Assembly: GCF_018383905.1 (NCBI RefSeq)
Contig: NZ_JAGYWA010000006.1
Coordinates: 186,001 to 250,000 of the forward strand
Reading direction: 5' to 3'
Origin: Flavobacterium branchiicola
Lineage (GTDB): Bacteria > Bacteroidota > Bacteroidia > Flavobacteriales > Flavobacteriaceae
DNA length: 64,000 nt
Shown one piece after another: positions 16,071 through 23,555 of the stretch (position 1 is its first letter; every line of letters begins with the position of its first letter). The notes beneath the pieces were generated by a model that was not told the origin of the DNA, made no database searches, and was given only the letters and a program-made list of their open reading frames with translations. Position numbers and translations under genes: made by a program.

Positions 16071-16337
16071 ATGGCAAACGTTAAGAATTTAAAGAAAGAC
16101 ATCAATTTCGTATTAGGAGATATTATCGAAGCGGTTTACTTGTTTGAGATGTCAACAACAGGAAATCCAACTCCGGAAACGAATGCTTTAGTTGATGAAG
16201 CTATCAATGCTTTTGATACTTTGATTACAAAAGTGAACGCTAAGAACGTTGAAAACAAAAAAGCACACTTCAAACAAATCAATGTTGAATTGGAAGAAAC
16301 TGCTAATCAATTGATTGCTAAAATCAACGAATTGTAA
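16071..16337 (+). CDS. Conserved small helical protein (88 aa), unknown function
   Basis: The 88-residue protein (MANVKNLKKDINFVLGDIIEAVYLFEM) appears fully alpha-helical with two or three amphipathic helices. It lacks Cys and has neither signal peptide nor membrane segment. The pattern of helices separated by STTGNPTPETNALVDEAINAF looks like a small four-helix dimer. I know no function. I chose ATG 16071 because the longer frame begins inside the promoter box. It is monocistronic, after manA and before the tRNA genes. Confidence 0.8.
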   Translation: MANVKNLKKDINFVLGDIIEAVYLFEMSTTGNPTPETNALVDEAINAFDTLITKVNAKNVENKKAHFKQINVELEETANQLIAKINEL

Positions 16338-16370
16338 GCAAAAAAAAGTATAAAAAAGTGCAAATTTATT

Positions 16371-16400
16371 TTGGAAAAACGAAAATCCGCTTTATATTTG
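16371..16400 (+). promoter_or_regulatory. Promoter of tRNA-Thr copy 1 (TTG-N19-TATATTTG)
   Basis: TTG at 16371-16373 and TATATTTG at 16393-16400, 19 bases apart, followed by CACCCGTAATGAGTC up to the tRNA. This is a textbook Bacteroidota housekeeping promoter. Confidence 0.75.
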
Positions 16401-16415
16401 CACCCGTAATGAGTC

Positions 16416-16489
16416 GCCAGCGTAGCTCAGTTGGCTAGAGCAGCTGATTTGTAATCAGCAGGTCGTGGGTTCGAGTCCCTCCGCCGGCT
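16416..16489 (+). tRNA. tRNA-Thr (anticodon UGU), copy 1
   Basis: The 74-base cloverleaf runs from GCCAGCG to CGCCGGC plus discriminator T. It has the D-arm GCTC/GAGC, anticodon arm GCTGA-TTTGTAA-TCAGC with TGT at positions 34-36, and the T-arm loop TTCGAGT. The acceptor stem has an A4-C69 mismatch and the T-stem one T-T mismatch, identical in both copies. CCA is not encoded. It has its own promoter and terminator. Confidence 0.93.
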
Positions 16490-16493
16490 CAAC

Positions 16494-16535
16494 AAAAACC
16501 ATCACTTTATTGTGGTGGTTTTTTATTAAAATAAA
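16494..16535 (+). terminator. Terminator of tRNA-Thr copy 1
   Basis: AAAACCATCAC, loop TTTATT, GTGGTGGTTTTTT: a stem with one G-T wobble followed by a T-run. Confidence 0.8.
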
Positions 16536-16548
16536 AGACAAATTTATT

Positions 16549-16579
16549 TTGGAAAATTCAAAAAACCAAATTACATTTG
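16549..16579 (+). promoter_or_regulatory. Promoter of tRNA-Thr copy 2 (TTG-N20-TACATTTG)
   Basis: TTG at 16549-16551 and TACATTTG at 16572-16579, followed by the same CACCCGTAATGAGTC leader as copy 1. The upstream word TTTATTTTGGAAAA is also shared with copy 1, showing that the promoter was duplicated together with the tRNA. Confidence 0.75.
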
Positions 16580-16594
16580 CACCCGTAATGAGTC

Positions 16595-16668
16595 GCCAGC
16601 GTAGCTCAGTTGGCTAGAGCAGCTGATTTGTAATCAGCAGGTCGTGGGTTCGAGTCCCTCCGCCGGCT
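16595..16668 (+). tRNA. tRNA-Thr (anticodon UGU), copy 2
   Basis: The sequence is identical to copy 1 over 74 bases, offset by 179 bases. The leader, promoter and terminator are also similar, so the whole transcription unit was duplicated in tandem. Confidence 0.93.
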
Positions 16669-16674
16669 CAACGT

Positions 16675-16707
16675 AAAACCATCACTTTTTAGTGATGGTT
16701 TTTTTTA
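16675..16707 (+). terminator. Terminator of tRNA-Thr copy 2
   Basis: AAACCATCACT, loop TTTT, AGTGATGGTTTTTTTT: a perfect stem and T-run, a diverged version of the copy 1 terminator. Confidence 0.8.
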
Positions 16708-16709
16708 TG

Positions 16710-16925
16710 CCCTTAAATTTAAGATAAAATTCCAATATCTAAATAAACGCCCAATATCTGAAATTCCAAATTCCAAATCTCACTTTAAATAAAATCCCAA
16801 TATGTAAATTCCAAATTCCAAACCTCACGTTAAAGATTGAAATTTGGAGTTTCAAATATTGGAATTTTACTTAAGTTCTATGCTTAAAACCTTTGTCAAA
16901 GTTTTAAACTTTGACAAAGGTCTGG
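16710..16925. repeat. AATTCCAAATTCCAA repeat cluster and CCTTTGTCAAAG palindrome
   Basis: Two direct copies of AATTCCAAATTCCAAA (about 16760 and 16804) are followed by inverted matches (ATTTGGAGTTTCAAATATTGGAATTTTA). A separate palindrome, ACCTTTGTCAAAGTTTTAAA then CTTTGACAAAGGT, lies at about 16889-16921. No gene is seen between the tRNA terminator and the XRE gene at 17030. Confidence 0.65.
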
Positions 16926-17017
16926 GTGAATAAAGTAGCTGTTTTTATATTTGTAATAAAATACGTACTTTACCTGAAAATATGTTTTTTACGGATTAAT
17001 TGTATTTACTTAATTAT

Positions 17018-17025
17018 TATCTTTG
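17018..17025 (+). promoter_or_regulatory. -7 box immediately before the XRE gene
   Basis: TATCTTTG ends only four bases before the ATG at 17030. If used, transcription would start at or within the start codon, giving a leaderless mRNA. Confidence 0.4.
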
Positions 17026-17029
17026 AATT

Positions 17030-17425
17030 ATGAGCACACTAACAAAACCAAACCATATAGGGCGAAAAATTAGCCGTATACGTGAACTTCGAGACATGAA
17101 GCAGGAAGCATTGGCGCAAGCTTTAGGCACAAATCAGCAAACAGTTTCGGCTTTAGAAAATAGCGAAACCATAGATGATGCAAAACTGGAAGAAGTAGCA
17201 AAAGCACTTGGTGTAACTGTAGAAGCGATTAAGAACTTTTCTGAAGAAGCTGTTATTAATTATTTTAATAACTATTATGATACAAAGGATAGTGTATTTA
17301 ATAATCATTGTAATCATATTGATTGTACTTTCAATCCGCTAGATAAAGTTGTAGAACTTTACGAGCGTTTAGTACAGGTTGAAAAAGAGAAAGTAGAATA
17401 TTTGGAGAAAATATTAAAAAAATAA
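17030..17425 (+). CDS. XRE-family helix-turn-helix transcriptional regulator
   Basis: The 131-residue protein has an N-terminal Cro/CI-type HTH at about residues 11-68: IGRKISRIRELRDMKQEALAQALG, recognition helix NQQTVSALENSE, then LEEVAKALGVTVEAIKNF. The C-terminal half (INYFNNYYDTKDS, NHCNHIDCTFNPLDKVVELYERLVQVEKEKVEYLEKILKK) ends in a coiled-coil-like helix that may mediate dimerisation. A Cys/His group (HCNHIDC) could bind a metal; this is inference. Its target is unknown. The gene is bracketed by TTCCAAATTCC repeats on both sides and stands alone. Confidence 0.88.
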   Translation: MSTLTKPNHIGRKISRIRELRDMKQEALAQALGTNQQTVSALENSETIDDAKLEEVAKALGVTVEAIKNFSEEAVINYFNNYYDTKDSVFNNHCNHIDCTFNPLDKVVELYERLVQVEKEKVEYLEKILKK

Positions 17426-17437
17426 AATTCCAAAAAA

Positions 17438-17670
17438 TAAATTCCAAATTCCAAATCTCATGTCAAAGATTGGAATTTGGAATTTTAAATTTTGTAATTT
17501 AACTATTGTCTTCCGAAAAATAAATTCCAAATACCAAATCTCACGTTAAAGATTGGAATTTGGAATTTTAAATATTAGACTTTAAGTATTGTCTTCCAAA
17601 AAATAAATTCCAAATCCCAAATCCCACGTTAAAGATTGGAATTTGGAATTTTAAATTTTGGAATTTAAAT
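17438..17670. repeat. Tandem array of three 83-bp TTCCAAATTCC hairpin units
   Basis: TAAATTCCAAAT begins at 17438, 17521 and 17604, an exact 83-base period. Each unit reads TTCCAAATnCCAAATC, then a loop (CACGTTAAAGA), then TTGGAATTTGGAATTTTAAA, so each forms its own hairpin. The units differ by a few substitutions. There are no variable spacers, so this is not a CRISPR array. It lies between the XRE gene and the convergent HMG-CoA reductase gene. Confidence 0.8.
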
Positions 17671-17675
17671 ACTAA

Positions 17676-18935
17676 CTATCTTCCTAATGTTTGATGTGCA
17701 GTTGTAAATTGTCCCGAAGACATTGCTGCCAAAATCGAAAGCTCGCCTGTTAAACATAAAGCAATCGCAATCTCTGCAAACTTTCCACTTTTGCCCGGGC
17801 CGTAGCAATCCATTAATTGTAGACATTCTTTTTGTGTTGGAAACGAAGTTCCGCCGCCAACAGTTCCAACAATAATATTCGACATTGTTATGGCAAAATA
17901 AACATCGTTGTTTTCATTAATTTCCATTCTTGTAGTAGCAATCGAAGCTTCGCCTGTACAGGCTACATCTTGTCCGCAAGCAATAAATAAAGCAGCAAGA
18001 CCATTAGAAGGATGCATTCCGCTGCCTACAACACCGGCTTTTTGAGCTCCCGAAACGCATATTTTCCATTGTTCAAGTAATAATGTTGGAGTAGTCTTTA
18101 AAACAGATTTAACGATTTCTTTTTTTATGACTATTTCGGCAGTAATTTTTCTTCCGCGGGCTCTGGTGTTAATAGGTCCTGTTTTCTTGTCTCCGGAATA
18201 ATTACCTTCTATGGTCCAAAAAACGGGTTTTACAGGGCAGTTTTCTAGTATATACTGGCATATTTTATCAGAGCATATAGTGACCATATTTTGACCAGAT
18301 GCGTCGCCCGATGTATATTCTAATCTTAAAATTAAAATATTGCCTTCAATGTTGATGTTTAAATCATTTAAAACGGCATAATTGCTAGTTTCTTTGGTTA
18401 GCAGGGAAAATGTTTCGGTATGATTCATAATCCAGGCAGCAAATTTGCCTAAATCAATTAAATTTTTAAACTTAAAGGTAGGAGTTCTTTGTACACCCTG
18501 CTGAAGTGTAATAACGGTTATTGCTCCGCTTTCTTTGCAGGCTTTTGCACCTCTGTTGTAGGAAGCGAGTAAAGCGCCTTCGGTCGTTGCGAGAGGAACG
18601 TAAAAACCGCCCTGTGCATGTGTGCCATTTATTACTAATGGTCCAACAATTCCTGTGGGAATTTGAGACATGCCAATGTAGTTTTCAATATTTCCTTTTA
18701 AACTTTCATTGTCGCTGAATGTTTTTTCTCCAGATAAATAGTCGGTGTTTGTGCCTAATTGCTTTTGAATAAAATTCAAACGTAATTTTTGACCATTTAA
18801 TGAGTAAGGTTCTTGTTTGGGAATTGATTCTAATTCCTGATCTGCTTGTGGGTTGTAAGATTCTAATTTTTCAATAACTGCTGAATTAATAAAATCAAAT
18901 TTTGCACGAGTGATGTTGCTGGGAGGATTTTTCAT
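17676..18935 (-). CDS. Hydroxymethylglutaryl-CoA reductase
   Basis: The enzyme makes mevalonate from HMG-CoA with reducing pyridine nucleotide, the committed step to isoprenoids (menaquinone, carotenoids). The 419 residues show YIGMSQIPTGIVGPL, the catalytic Glu in LATTEGALLASYNRGAK, GDASGQNMVT, the catalytic Lys in GNYSGDKKTGPIN, the catalytic Asp in ACGQDVA, the nucleotide motif GTVGGGTSFPTQ, and the C-terminal catalytic His in GQFTTAHQTLGR. This arrangement is closer to class I (eukaryote/archaeal type) than to the bacterial degradative class II. No membrane domain is present. A TAATTTTG box at 18973-18980 on the minus strand is the likely promoter. Confidence 0.93.
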   Translation of the reverse strand: MKNPPSNITRAKFDFINSAVIEKLESYNPQADQELESIPKQEPYSLNGQKLRLNFIQKQLGTNTDYLSGEKTFSDNESLKGNIENYIGMSQIPTGIVGPLVINGTHAQGGFYVPLATTEGALLASYNRGAKACKESGAITVITLQQGVQRTPTFKFKNLIDLGKFAAWIMNHTETFSLLTKETSNYAVLNDLNINIEGNILILRLEYTSGDASGQNMVTICSDKICQYILENCPVKPVFWTIEGNYSGDKKTGPINTRARGRKITAEIVIKKEIVKSVLKTTPTLLLEQWKICVSGAQKAGVVGSGMHPSNGLAALFIACGQDVACTGEASIATTRMEINENNDVYFAITMSNIIVGTVGGGTSFPTQKECLQLMDCYGPGKSGKFAEIAIALCLTGELSILAAMSSGQFTTAHQTLGR

Positions 18936-18972
18936 AATTTCTAGTTTTTTAAATTATGAAGCTAAGGTATTA

Positions 18973-18980
18973 CAAAATTA
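18973..18980 (-). promoter_or_regulatory. -7 box of the HMG-CoA reductase gene
   Basis: Minus-strand TAATTTTG, matching TAnnTTTG, 37 bases before the start codon. Confidence 0.4.
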
Positions 18981-19076
18981 AAATATATTTATGTAATTTC
19001 TGACTTTTAAAAATGTTAATTGTTTAATTATCAGATAATTATGTTAATTTTGTTTAAGGCGTTAAAAAAAGACAAT

Positions 19077-19113
19077 AAAAAATCCTGTTCTTATAAAAAA
19101 GAACAGGATTTTT
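19077..19113 (-). terminator. Terminator of the DUF4369 lipoprotein gene
   Basis: AAAAATCCTGTTCTT and AAGAACAGGATTTTT form a perfect stem with T-runs on either strand. It lies 43 bases beyond the stop of the minus-strand gene. Confidence 0.8.
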
Positions 19114-19155
19114 AATTTATTGAGGATGTTAATTTATTTTATAACTAACTGTATG

Positions 19156-19887
19156 CTATTGTTTTACAGTGCTTGTTGTGTCTTGTTTTTTAATGTCGGC
19201 CACATATTTGGTCAATTTTTTTCCGTAAAGTGATTGTGCTACTGCCGGAGTCATAGATTTTTGAATTGTGTCTAAGAATTTAACGTTGATGTCGTAAATC
19301 TCAGCTAAAGCGATATAAGGAGCAATCGCCTGATCTTTGTGGTTAATAGCAAAGTTGGTAGCAAACAAATATTTTCTTTTGATGTTTGAATCGTGTTTAG
19401 TATTGATGCTGTCAAGTGCTTTTTGATCTTTTCTCTTTATAGCTTTAAATCTTGCTTCAAGCATAGAAAGATTTTCGTCGTTAAAACGAGAGTTTATCTT
19501 TTGATACTCCTGGTACAAATCCTGATTTTTAGATCCGGTGATTTTAGCATTATAAATAAAATTGTCCAGATTAGTATCGATGTTGATGTTTCCTGGTTCT
19601 GCAAAAAATAAAATGTTATTATCCAATGAATTGGTTACTCCACGATCTAAAAACAAATAAAGCATTTCTGGAGATTCTAATTTAATATCGCTCTCAAAAG
19701 AAGAGTTTCCATCAATTTTAATACTGTCGATTGCTACAAGAGACGTATCAACAATTCTTTGAATATATAAAGTTCCGTTTTTTAATCCTTTAATATTTCC
19801 TGTAATGTGTAGGTTGTTTGTAGATTCTTTTTTGCTGCATGATGCTAATAGTGCAATTGCAACAAAGGCAATAATAGATTTTTTCAT
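19156..19887 (-). CDS. DUF4369 domain lipoprotein
   Basis: The 243-residue protein starts with a lipoprotein signal (MKKSIIAFVAIALLASC-SKK, Cys17). Residues 25-120 (LHITGNIKGLKNGTLYIQRIVDTSLVAIDSIKIDGNSSFE) form the DUF4369 beta domain that normally precedes a thioredoxin-like domain in Bacteroidota thiol:disulfide proteins. Here the C-terminal half is a helical segment (QDLYQEYQKINSRFNDENLSMLEARF) with no CxxC thioredoxin domain. It may therefore be a solitary partner or a truncated descendant of those proteins. It has its own terminator and is monocistronic. Confidence 0.82.
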   Translation of the reverse strand: MKKSIIAFVAIALLASCSKKESTNNLHITGNIKGLKNGTLYIQRIVDTSLVAIDSIKIDGNSSFESDIKLESPEMLYLFLDRGVTNSLDNNILFFAEPGNINIDTNLDNFIYNAKITGSKNQDLYQEYQKINSRFNDENLSMLEARFKAIKRKDQKALDSINTKHDSNIKRKYLFATNFAINHKDQAIAPYIALAEIYDINVKFLDTIQKSMTPAVAQSLYGKKLTKYVADIKKQDTTSTVKQ

Positions 19888-19960
19888 TGGTTTTTAGATT
19901 TTGGTGCAAAATAAAGAAAATAGTTTGAATGTAGTTATGGTGATTTAAATTTTAATAAAA

Positions 19961-19995
19961 AATAAATCCCAATCTATTTCTAAATTGGGATTTGG
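19961..19995 (-). terminator. Terminator of the 20019-20822 lipoprotein gene
   Basis: On the minus strand AAATCCCAATTTAG, then ATAGATTGGGATTTATTTTTT: a stem with a T-rich tail, 24 bases after the stop. Confidence 0.75.
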
Positions 19996-20018
19996 ATAGT
20001 TTTTTTAAAATGAGACTC

Positions 20019-20822
20019 TTACAAATTTAAATTATAAGTTACTCCCTCATCATTTGTGTATGTAAATTTACTGTCACATTCATTATCTCCATAGTCAATA
20101 ACTCCTTTAAGCAAGCCGCCTTCAACCTTTAATTTACCTTGAGAAATAAAGTTACAAGAGTATTTTTTTACCAATGTTTGCTGAACAGTCAAAGTTAGTT
20201 TTGTGCCTTTTTCTGTCGTTATATTATGAGTTCCTTCGGTCATTTCATAAACATTATCTTCTAAAACAAACGGAGTGTCAACACCAGCAGTTTGTCTCAC
20301 AGTATGAATTCCTGAATTAAGATAAATCCTTCCTTCCAAATCTGTAAATTTTCCATTGCTTACTTTTCTGCTCCATTGTGGTATAGTGGCAACAGTTGTT
20401 GTGTTGGTATATTCTATAATTCCTTCCAGTTTTATTCCGTTAAACGAATAACCAATTCTTTCAATAGTAAGTTTACTTCCTGTAGTAGTTATTGGTCCTG
20501 AAAGTGTGATTTTTAGTTTCCCTTTTCTCACAATTTGATTGTCTGTGCAACCTGTTCCGTAGTCTACTGTGTATACTTTTGGATAAGTTTGTCCTTCAAC
20601 TGTAACTGTTGCACAAATACCGGCTGTAGATTTTCCTGCTGGATTTCCTGTTGTTACAATCAATCCCGTATTAATGTCCATTTCGTTTATGGCATCAATT
20701 GTTATAGAAGCTCCAATAGCGGTTGTGTCAGTTTGAGTTGCGGTTTCGCTGTCGCTTGAACAAGAAATGTAAGTTAGTGCTGTAGCACAAAGAGTTAGGA
20801 ATGAAATTGTGATTTTTTTCAT
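20019..20822 (-). CDS. Hypothetical lipoprotein (267 aa)
   Basis: The signal peptide ends at a lipobox (LCATALTYISC-SSDSE, Cys21). The Ser/Asp/Glu residues right after the Cys fit the lipoprotein surface-export signals known in Flavobacteria. The mature part is Thr- and Gly-rich with regular beta strands (KLKITLSGPITTTGSKLTIERIGYSF, GIIEYTNTTTVATIPQW) and four Cys that could form two disulfides. No catalytic motif is visible. A beta-rich cell-surface protein is the safest description. It lies alone between htpG and the DUF4369 gene, with its own terminator. Confidence 0.75.
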   Translation of the reverse strand: MKKITISFLTLCATALTYISCSSDSETATQTDTTAIGASITIDAINEMDINTGLIVTTGNPAGKSTAGICATVTVEGQTYPKVYTVDYGTGCTDNQIVRKGKLKITLSGPITTTGSKLTIERIGYSFNGIKLEGIIEYTNTTTVATIPQWSRKVSNGKFTDLEGRIYLNSGIHTVRQTAGVDTPFVLEDNVYEMTEGTHNITTEKGTKLTLTVQQTLVKKYSCNFISQGKLKVEGGLLKGVIDYGDNECDSKFTYTNDEGVTYNLNL

Positions 20823-20886
20823 AGTAGTTTTTTTTAAGAGTTAGATTATAAGGCATTCAAATGTAATAAAAAAAACAAACCACAAT

Positions 20887-20921
20887 AAAAAAATCCTGTA
20901 AGCATTGCCTACAGGATTTTT
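20887..20921 (-). terminator. Terminator of htpG
   Basis: Minus-strand AAAATCCTGTAGGC, AAT, GCTTACAGGATTTTTTT: a strong stem with a T-run, 24 bases after the htpG stop. Confidence 0.8.
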
Positions 20922-20944
20922 GTTGGTATTTAATCTATGAGAAA

Positions 20945-22828
20945 TTACTTAATCATCTCAAAACTTCTTTTTACAAAAGCAGTTAAAGCTTCTCCTTTTA
21001 AAAGGTTTTGCGATAATTTAGCCAAGTCTAAAGCTTGTTTTACTAAATGTTCCTGATGTGTTTTGTCTTCCGTATTTAAAATACTTGAAGCCAAATCAGA
21101 ATTTGTGTTTACTACCAAATTGTACATTTCCGGCATATTTCCCATTCCGAACATTCCGCCACCGCCAGATTGACTCATTTCTTTCATTCTACGCATAAAT
21201 TCTGGTTGCGTAATAATAAAAGGTGCAGCCTGGCTGTCCATAGCTTCCAGTTGTACGCTGTATGCTTTTGGAATATAAGCTTCTAAAGAAGTTTTTAAAG
21301 TTTCTTTTTCTTCGTCAGATAATTTAGAAATCGTGTTTTCGTCTTTCTTGATTAAGTTATCAATATGATCAGAATCAACACGTACAAAAGTTACGCCGCT
21401 GTTATCATTCTCAATTTTTTGAATTAAGTGAGAGATAATCGGAGAATCTAAAAGCAATACTTCGTATCCTTTGTCTTTTGCAGCTTCAATATAAGAGTGC
21501 TGTGCATCTTTGTTTCCTGCATAAAGAACAACAAGTTTTCCGTCTTTATCAGTTTGATTCTCTTTTAGTTTTTCTTTTAATTCTTCTAAAGTGAAATACG
21601 TATTATCAACAGTTGGATACAAGACAAATGCACCCGCTTTTTCATAGAATTTATCTTCAGAAAGCATTCCGTATTCTAAAACGATTTTAATATCGTTCCA
21701 TTTTTCTTCAAAATCTGCACGGTTCTCGTTGAATAAAGCTTTTAATTTATCTGCAACTTTACGAGTAATATAGTTTGAGATTTTCTTAACCGCTCCGTCA
21801 GCTTGTAAACCTGAACGAGAAACATTTAAAGGGATATCTGGTGAATCGATAACCCCTTTTAACATCGTTAAAAATTCAGGTACAATTCCTTCTACATTAT
21901 CAGTAACGTAAACCTGATTTTGGTACAACTGAATTTTATCTTTTTGGATTTGCATATCGCTACCCAATTTTGGGAAATACAAAATACCAGTTAAGTTAAA
22001 CGGATAATCTACATTTAAATGAATGTTGAACAACGGATCTTCAAACTGCATTGGATACAATTCTCTGTAGAAGTTTTTATAATCTTCCTCAGATAATTCA
22101 GTTGGCTGTTTTGTCCAGGCCGGATTTGGGTTGTTGATGATGTTGTCGATCTCAACAGTTTCGTTTACGTAATCTTCCGGAGCATCTTCTGGTTTAGGAA
22201 GTGTTTCAGTTCTTGTTCCAAATTTAATTGGAATAGGCATAAACTTGTTGTACTTGCTTAATAAACCACTGATTTTTGAATCTTCTAAGAATTCAAGAGA
22301 ATCTTCAGCAATATGAAGAATGATTTCAGTTCCGCGTGAAGTTTTGTCAGCAGGCTCTAAAGTAAATTCAGGGCTTCCGTCGCAAGTCCAGTGTGCTGCA
22401 GGCTCATCTTTGTATGATTTAGTGATAATTTCTACTTTTTCTGCAACCATAAAAGCAGAATAGAAACCAAGACCAAAGTGTCCGATAATTCCAGAATCTT
22501 TAGCAGAATCTTTGTATTTGTCAAGGAATTCCTCAGCTCCGGAAAAAGCAACCTGATTAATGTATTTCTCTACTTCATCAGCAGTCATACCTAAACCTTG
22601 GTCGATAATATGGATTTTTTTACCCTCTTTATCAACTTTAATTTCGATAACCGGATTTCCGTATTCAACCTTAGCTTCGCCAATGCTAATAAGGTGTTTT
22701 AATTTTAAAGTAGCGTCAGTTCCGTTTGAAACCAGCTCACGCAAGAAAATTTCATGGTCGCTGTATAAGAACTTTTTGATTAAGGGAAAGATGTTTTCTA
22801 CCGAAACATTAATTTTACCTGTTGTCAT
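20945..22828 (-). CDS. htpG: Molecular chaperone HtpG (Hsp90)
   Basis: This is a cytosolic, ATP-driven dimeric chaperone for late folding and stress protection. The 627-residue protein has the GHKL ATPase domain: FLRELVSNGTDATLKLKHL, DQGLGMTADEVEKYINQVAFSGAEEF, the ATP-lid motif IGHFGLGFYSAFMVAEKVEI, and RGTEIILHI. The middle domain follows (YPMQFEDPLFNIHLNVDYPF, GVIDSPDIPLNVSRSGLQ), then the C-terminal dimerisation domain with QSGGGGMFGMGNMPEMYNLVVN. The Gly/Met-rich loop is typical for Bacteroidota HtpG. The length agrees with the family. It appears monocistronic with its own terminator. Confidence 0.97.
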   Translation of the reverse strand: MTTGKINVSVENIFPLIKKFLYSDHEIFLRELVSNGTDATLKLKHLISIGEAKVEYGNPVIEIKVDKEGKKIHIIDQGLGMTADEVEKYINQVAFSGAEEFLDKYKDSAKDSGIIGHFGLGFYSAFMVAEKVEIITKSYKDEPAAHWTCDGSPEFTLEPADKTSRGTEIILHIAEDSLEFLEDSKISGLLSKYNKFMPIPIKFGTRTETLPKPEDAPEDYVNETVEIDNIINNPNPAWTKQPTELSEEDYKNFYRELYPMQFEDPLFNIHLNVDYPFNLTGILYFPKLGSDMQIQKDKIQLYQNQVYVTDNVEGIVPEFLTMLKGVIDSPDIPLNVSRSGLQADGAVKKISNYITRKVADKLKALFNENRADFEEKWNDIKIVLEYGMLSEDKFYEKAGAFVLYPTVDNTYFTLEELKEKLKENQTDKDGKLVVLYAGNKDAQHSYIEAAKDKGYEVLLLDSPIISHLIQKIENDNSGVTFVRVDSDHIDNLIKKDENTISKLSDEEKETLKTSLEAYIPKAYSVQLEAMDSQAAPFIITQPEFMRRMKEMSQSGGGGMFGMGNMPEMYNLVVNTNSDLASSILNTEDKTHQEHLVKQALDLAKLSQNLLKGEALTAFVKRSFEMIK

Positions 22829-23029
22829 ATTTTTTAATTTTTTGAGTTTAATGTGATGATTTTCATTTCTTCAAATAGAATACCAATTGTTTTTTAATGA
22901 CAAAATGTCGCAAGTGTTAATTTTGAAAGAAAATAAATGGATTGTAAAACAAATTTTATCACAACGTATCGTATATTTGTGGTATAATAATTGTTAAACG
23001 GGTAAGTATTAACTTAAATAATGTACAAA

Positions 23030-23533
23030 ATGAAGAAAATTATTTTCATTTGCATGATGTCCGCAATGTTCTTTGCGTGTAAATCATCTTCGTCTACAAC
23101 TGCTTCAACAGAAGCGCCAACACTTTCAACAAAACTTGATAAATCTACTCAGGTAGCGATTAAGGGAAATTGGGTTCTTACCAATGTATCTTATCCGGGA
23201 TCTGATTATATCAAAGTAAATTCTTTTGATCTTGCAGATTCAAAATGTTTTATTGGCAGTACCTGGAATTTTATTTCAAATAACAACAAAGGTACAATGA
23301 CTTTAAATGCGCCAAGTTGTACTGCATTTACTTCTCCAATTGTTTGGAGTATTAACAGCCAGGGACTTTTTGTACTAAAAATTGTGAACCCGGGAACAAA
23401 ATCTAAAAACGTAAAAGAAGGATACTTACTTAAAGTTGCCGGTTTGACTGATAATTCATTTCAGTTAATTGACAACATTAATGTGGGCGGACAGGTTAAG
23501 GATGTAACTTACCAGTTTCAGAGAGCTAATTAA
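23030..23533 (+). CDS. Lipocalin-like lipoprotein
   Basis: I start at ATG 23030 (MKKIIFICMMSAMFFAC-KSSSS), which gives a clean lipoprotein signal; an ATG nine bases earlier is possible. The mature region begins with low-complexity Ser/Thr, then shows the lipocalin-like pattern KGNWVLTNVSYPG, CFIGSTWNFISNNNKGTMTL, SIVWSIN... and ends FQLIDNINVGGQVKDVTYQFQRAN. Two Cys (in SKCFIG and APSCTAF) may form the conserved disulfide. Ligand unknown. It lies 22 bases before the OmpA gene, so the two are probably co-transcribed envelope proteins. Confidence 0.8.
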   Translation: MKKIIFICMMSAMFFACKSSSSTTASTEAPTLSTKLDKSTQVAIKGNWVLTNVSYPGSDYIKVNSFDLADSKCFIGSTWNFISNNNKGTMTLNAPSCTAFTSPIVWSINSQGLFVLKIVNPGTKSKNVKEGYLLKVAGLTDNSFQLIDNINVGGQVKDVTYQFQRAN

Positions 23534-23555
23534 TATTAAAAATAAATAGAGACAA

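Noticed and set aside
17438..17670. Three evenly spaced repeats that might be a CRISPR array
   Set aside because: The whole 83-base unit repeats, with no variable spacers. Each unit is itself a hairpin, and there are no cas genes.
17676..17740. Apparent loss of the catalytic His of HMG-CoA reductase (GQF instead of GHL)
   Set aside because: In class I enzymes the catalytic His is the second one (SHM). Here it is kept in TTAHQT, so the active site is complete.
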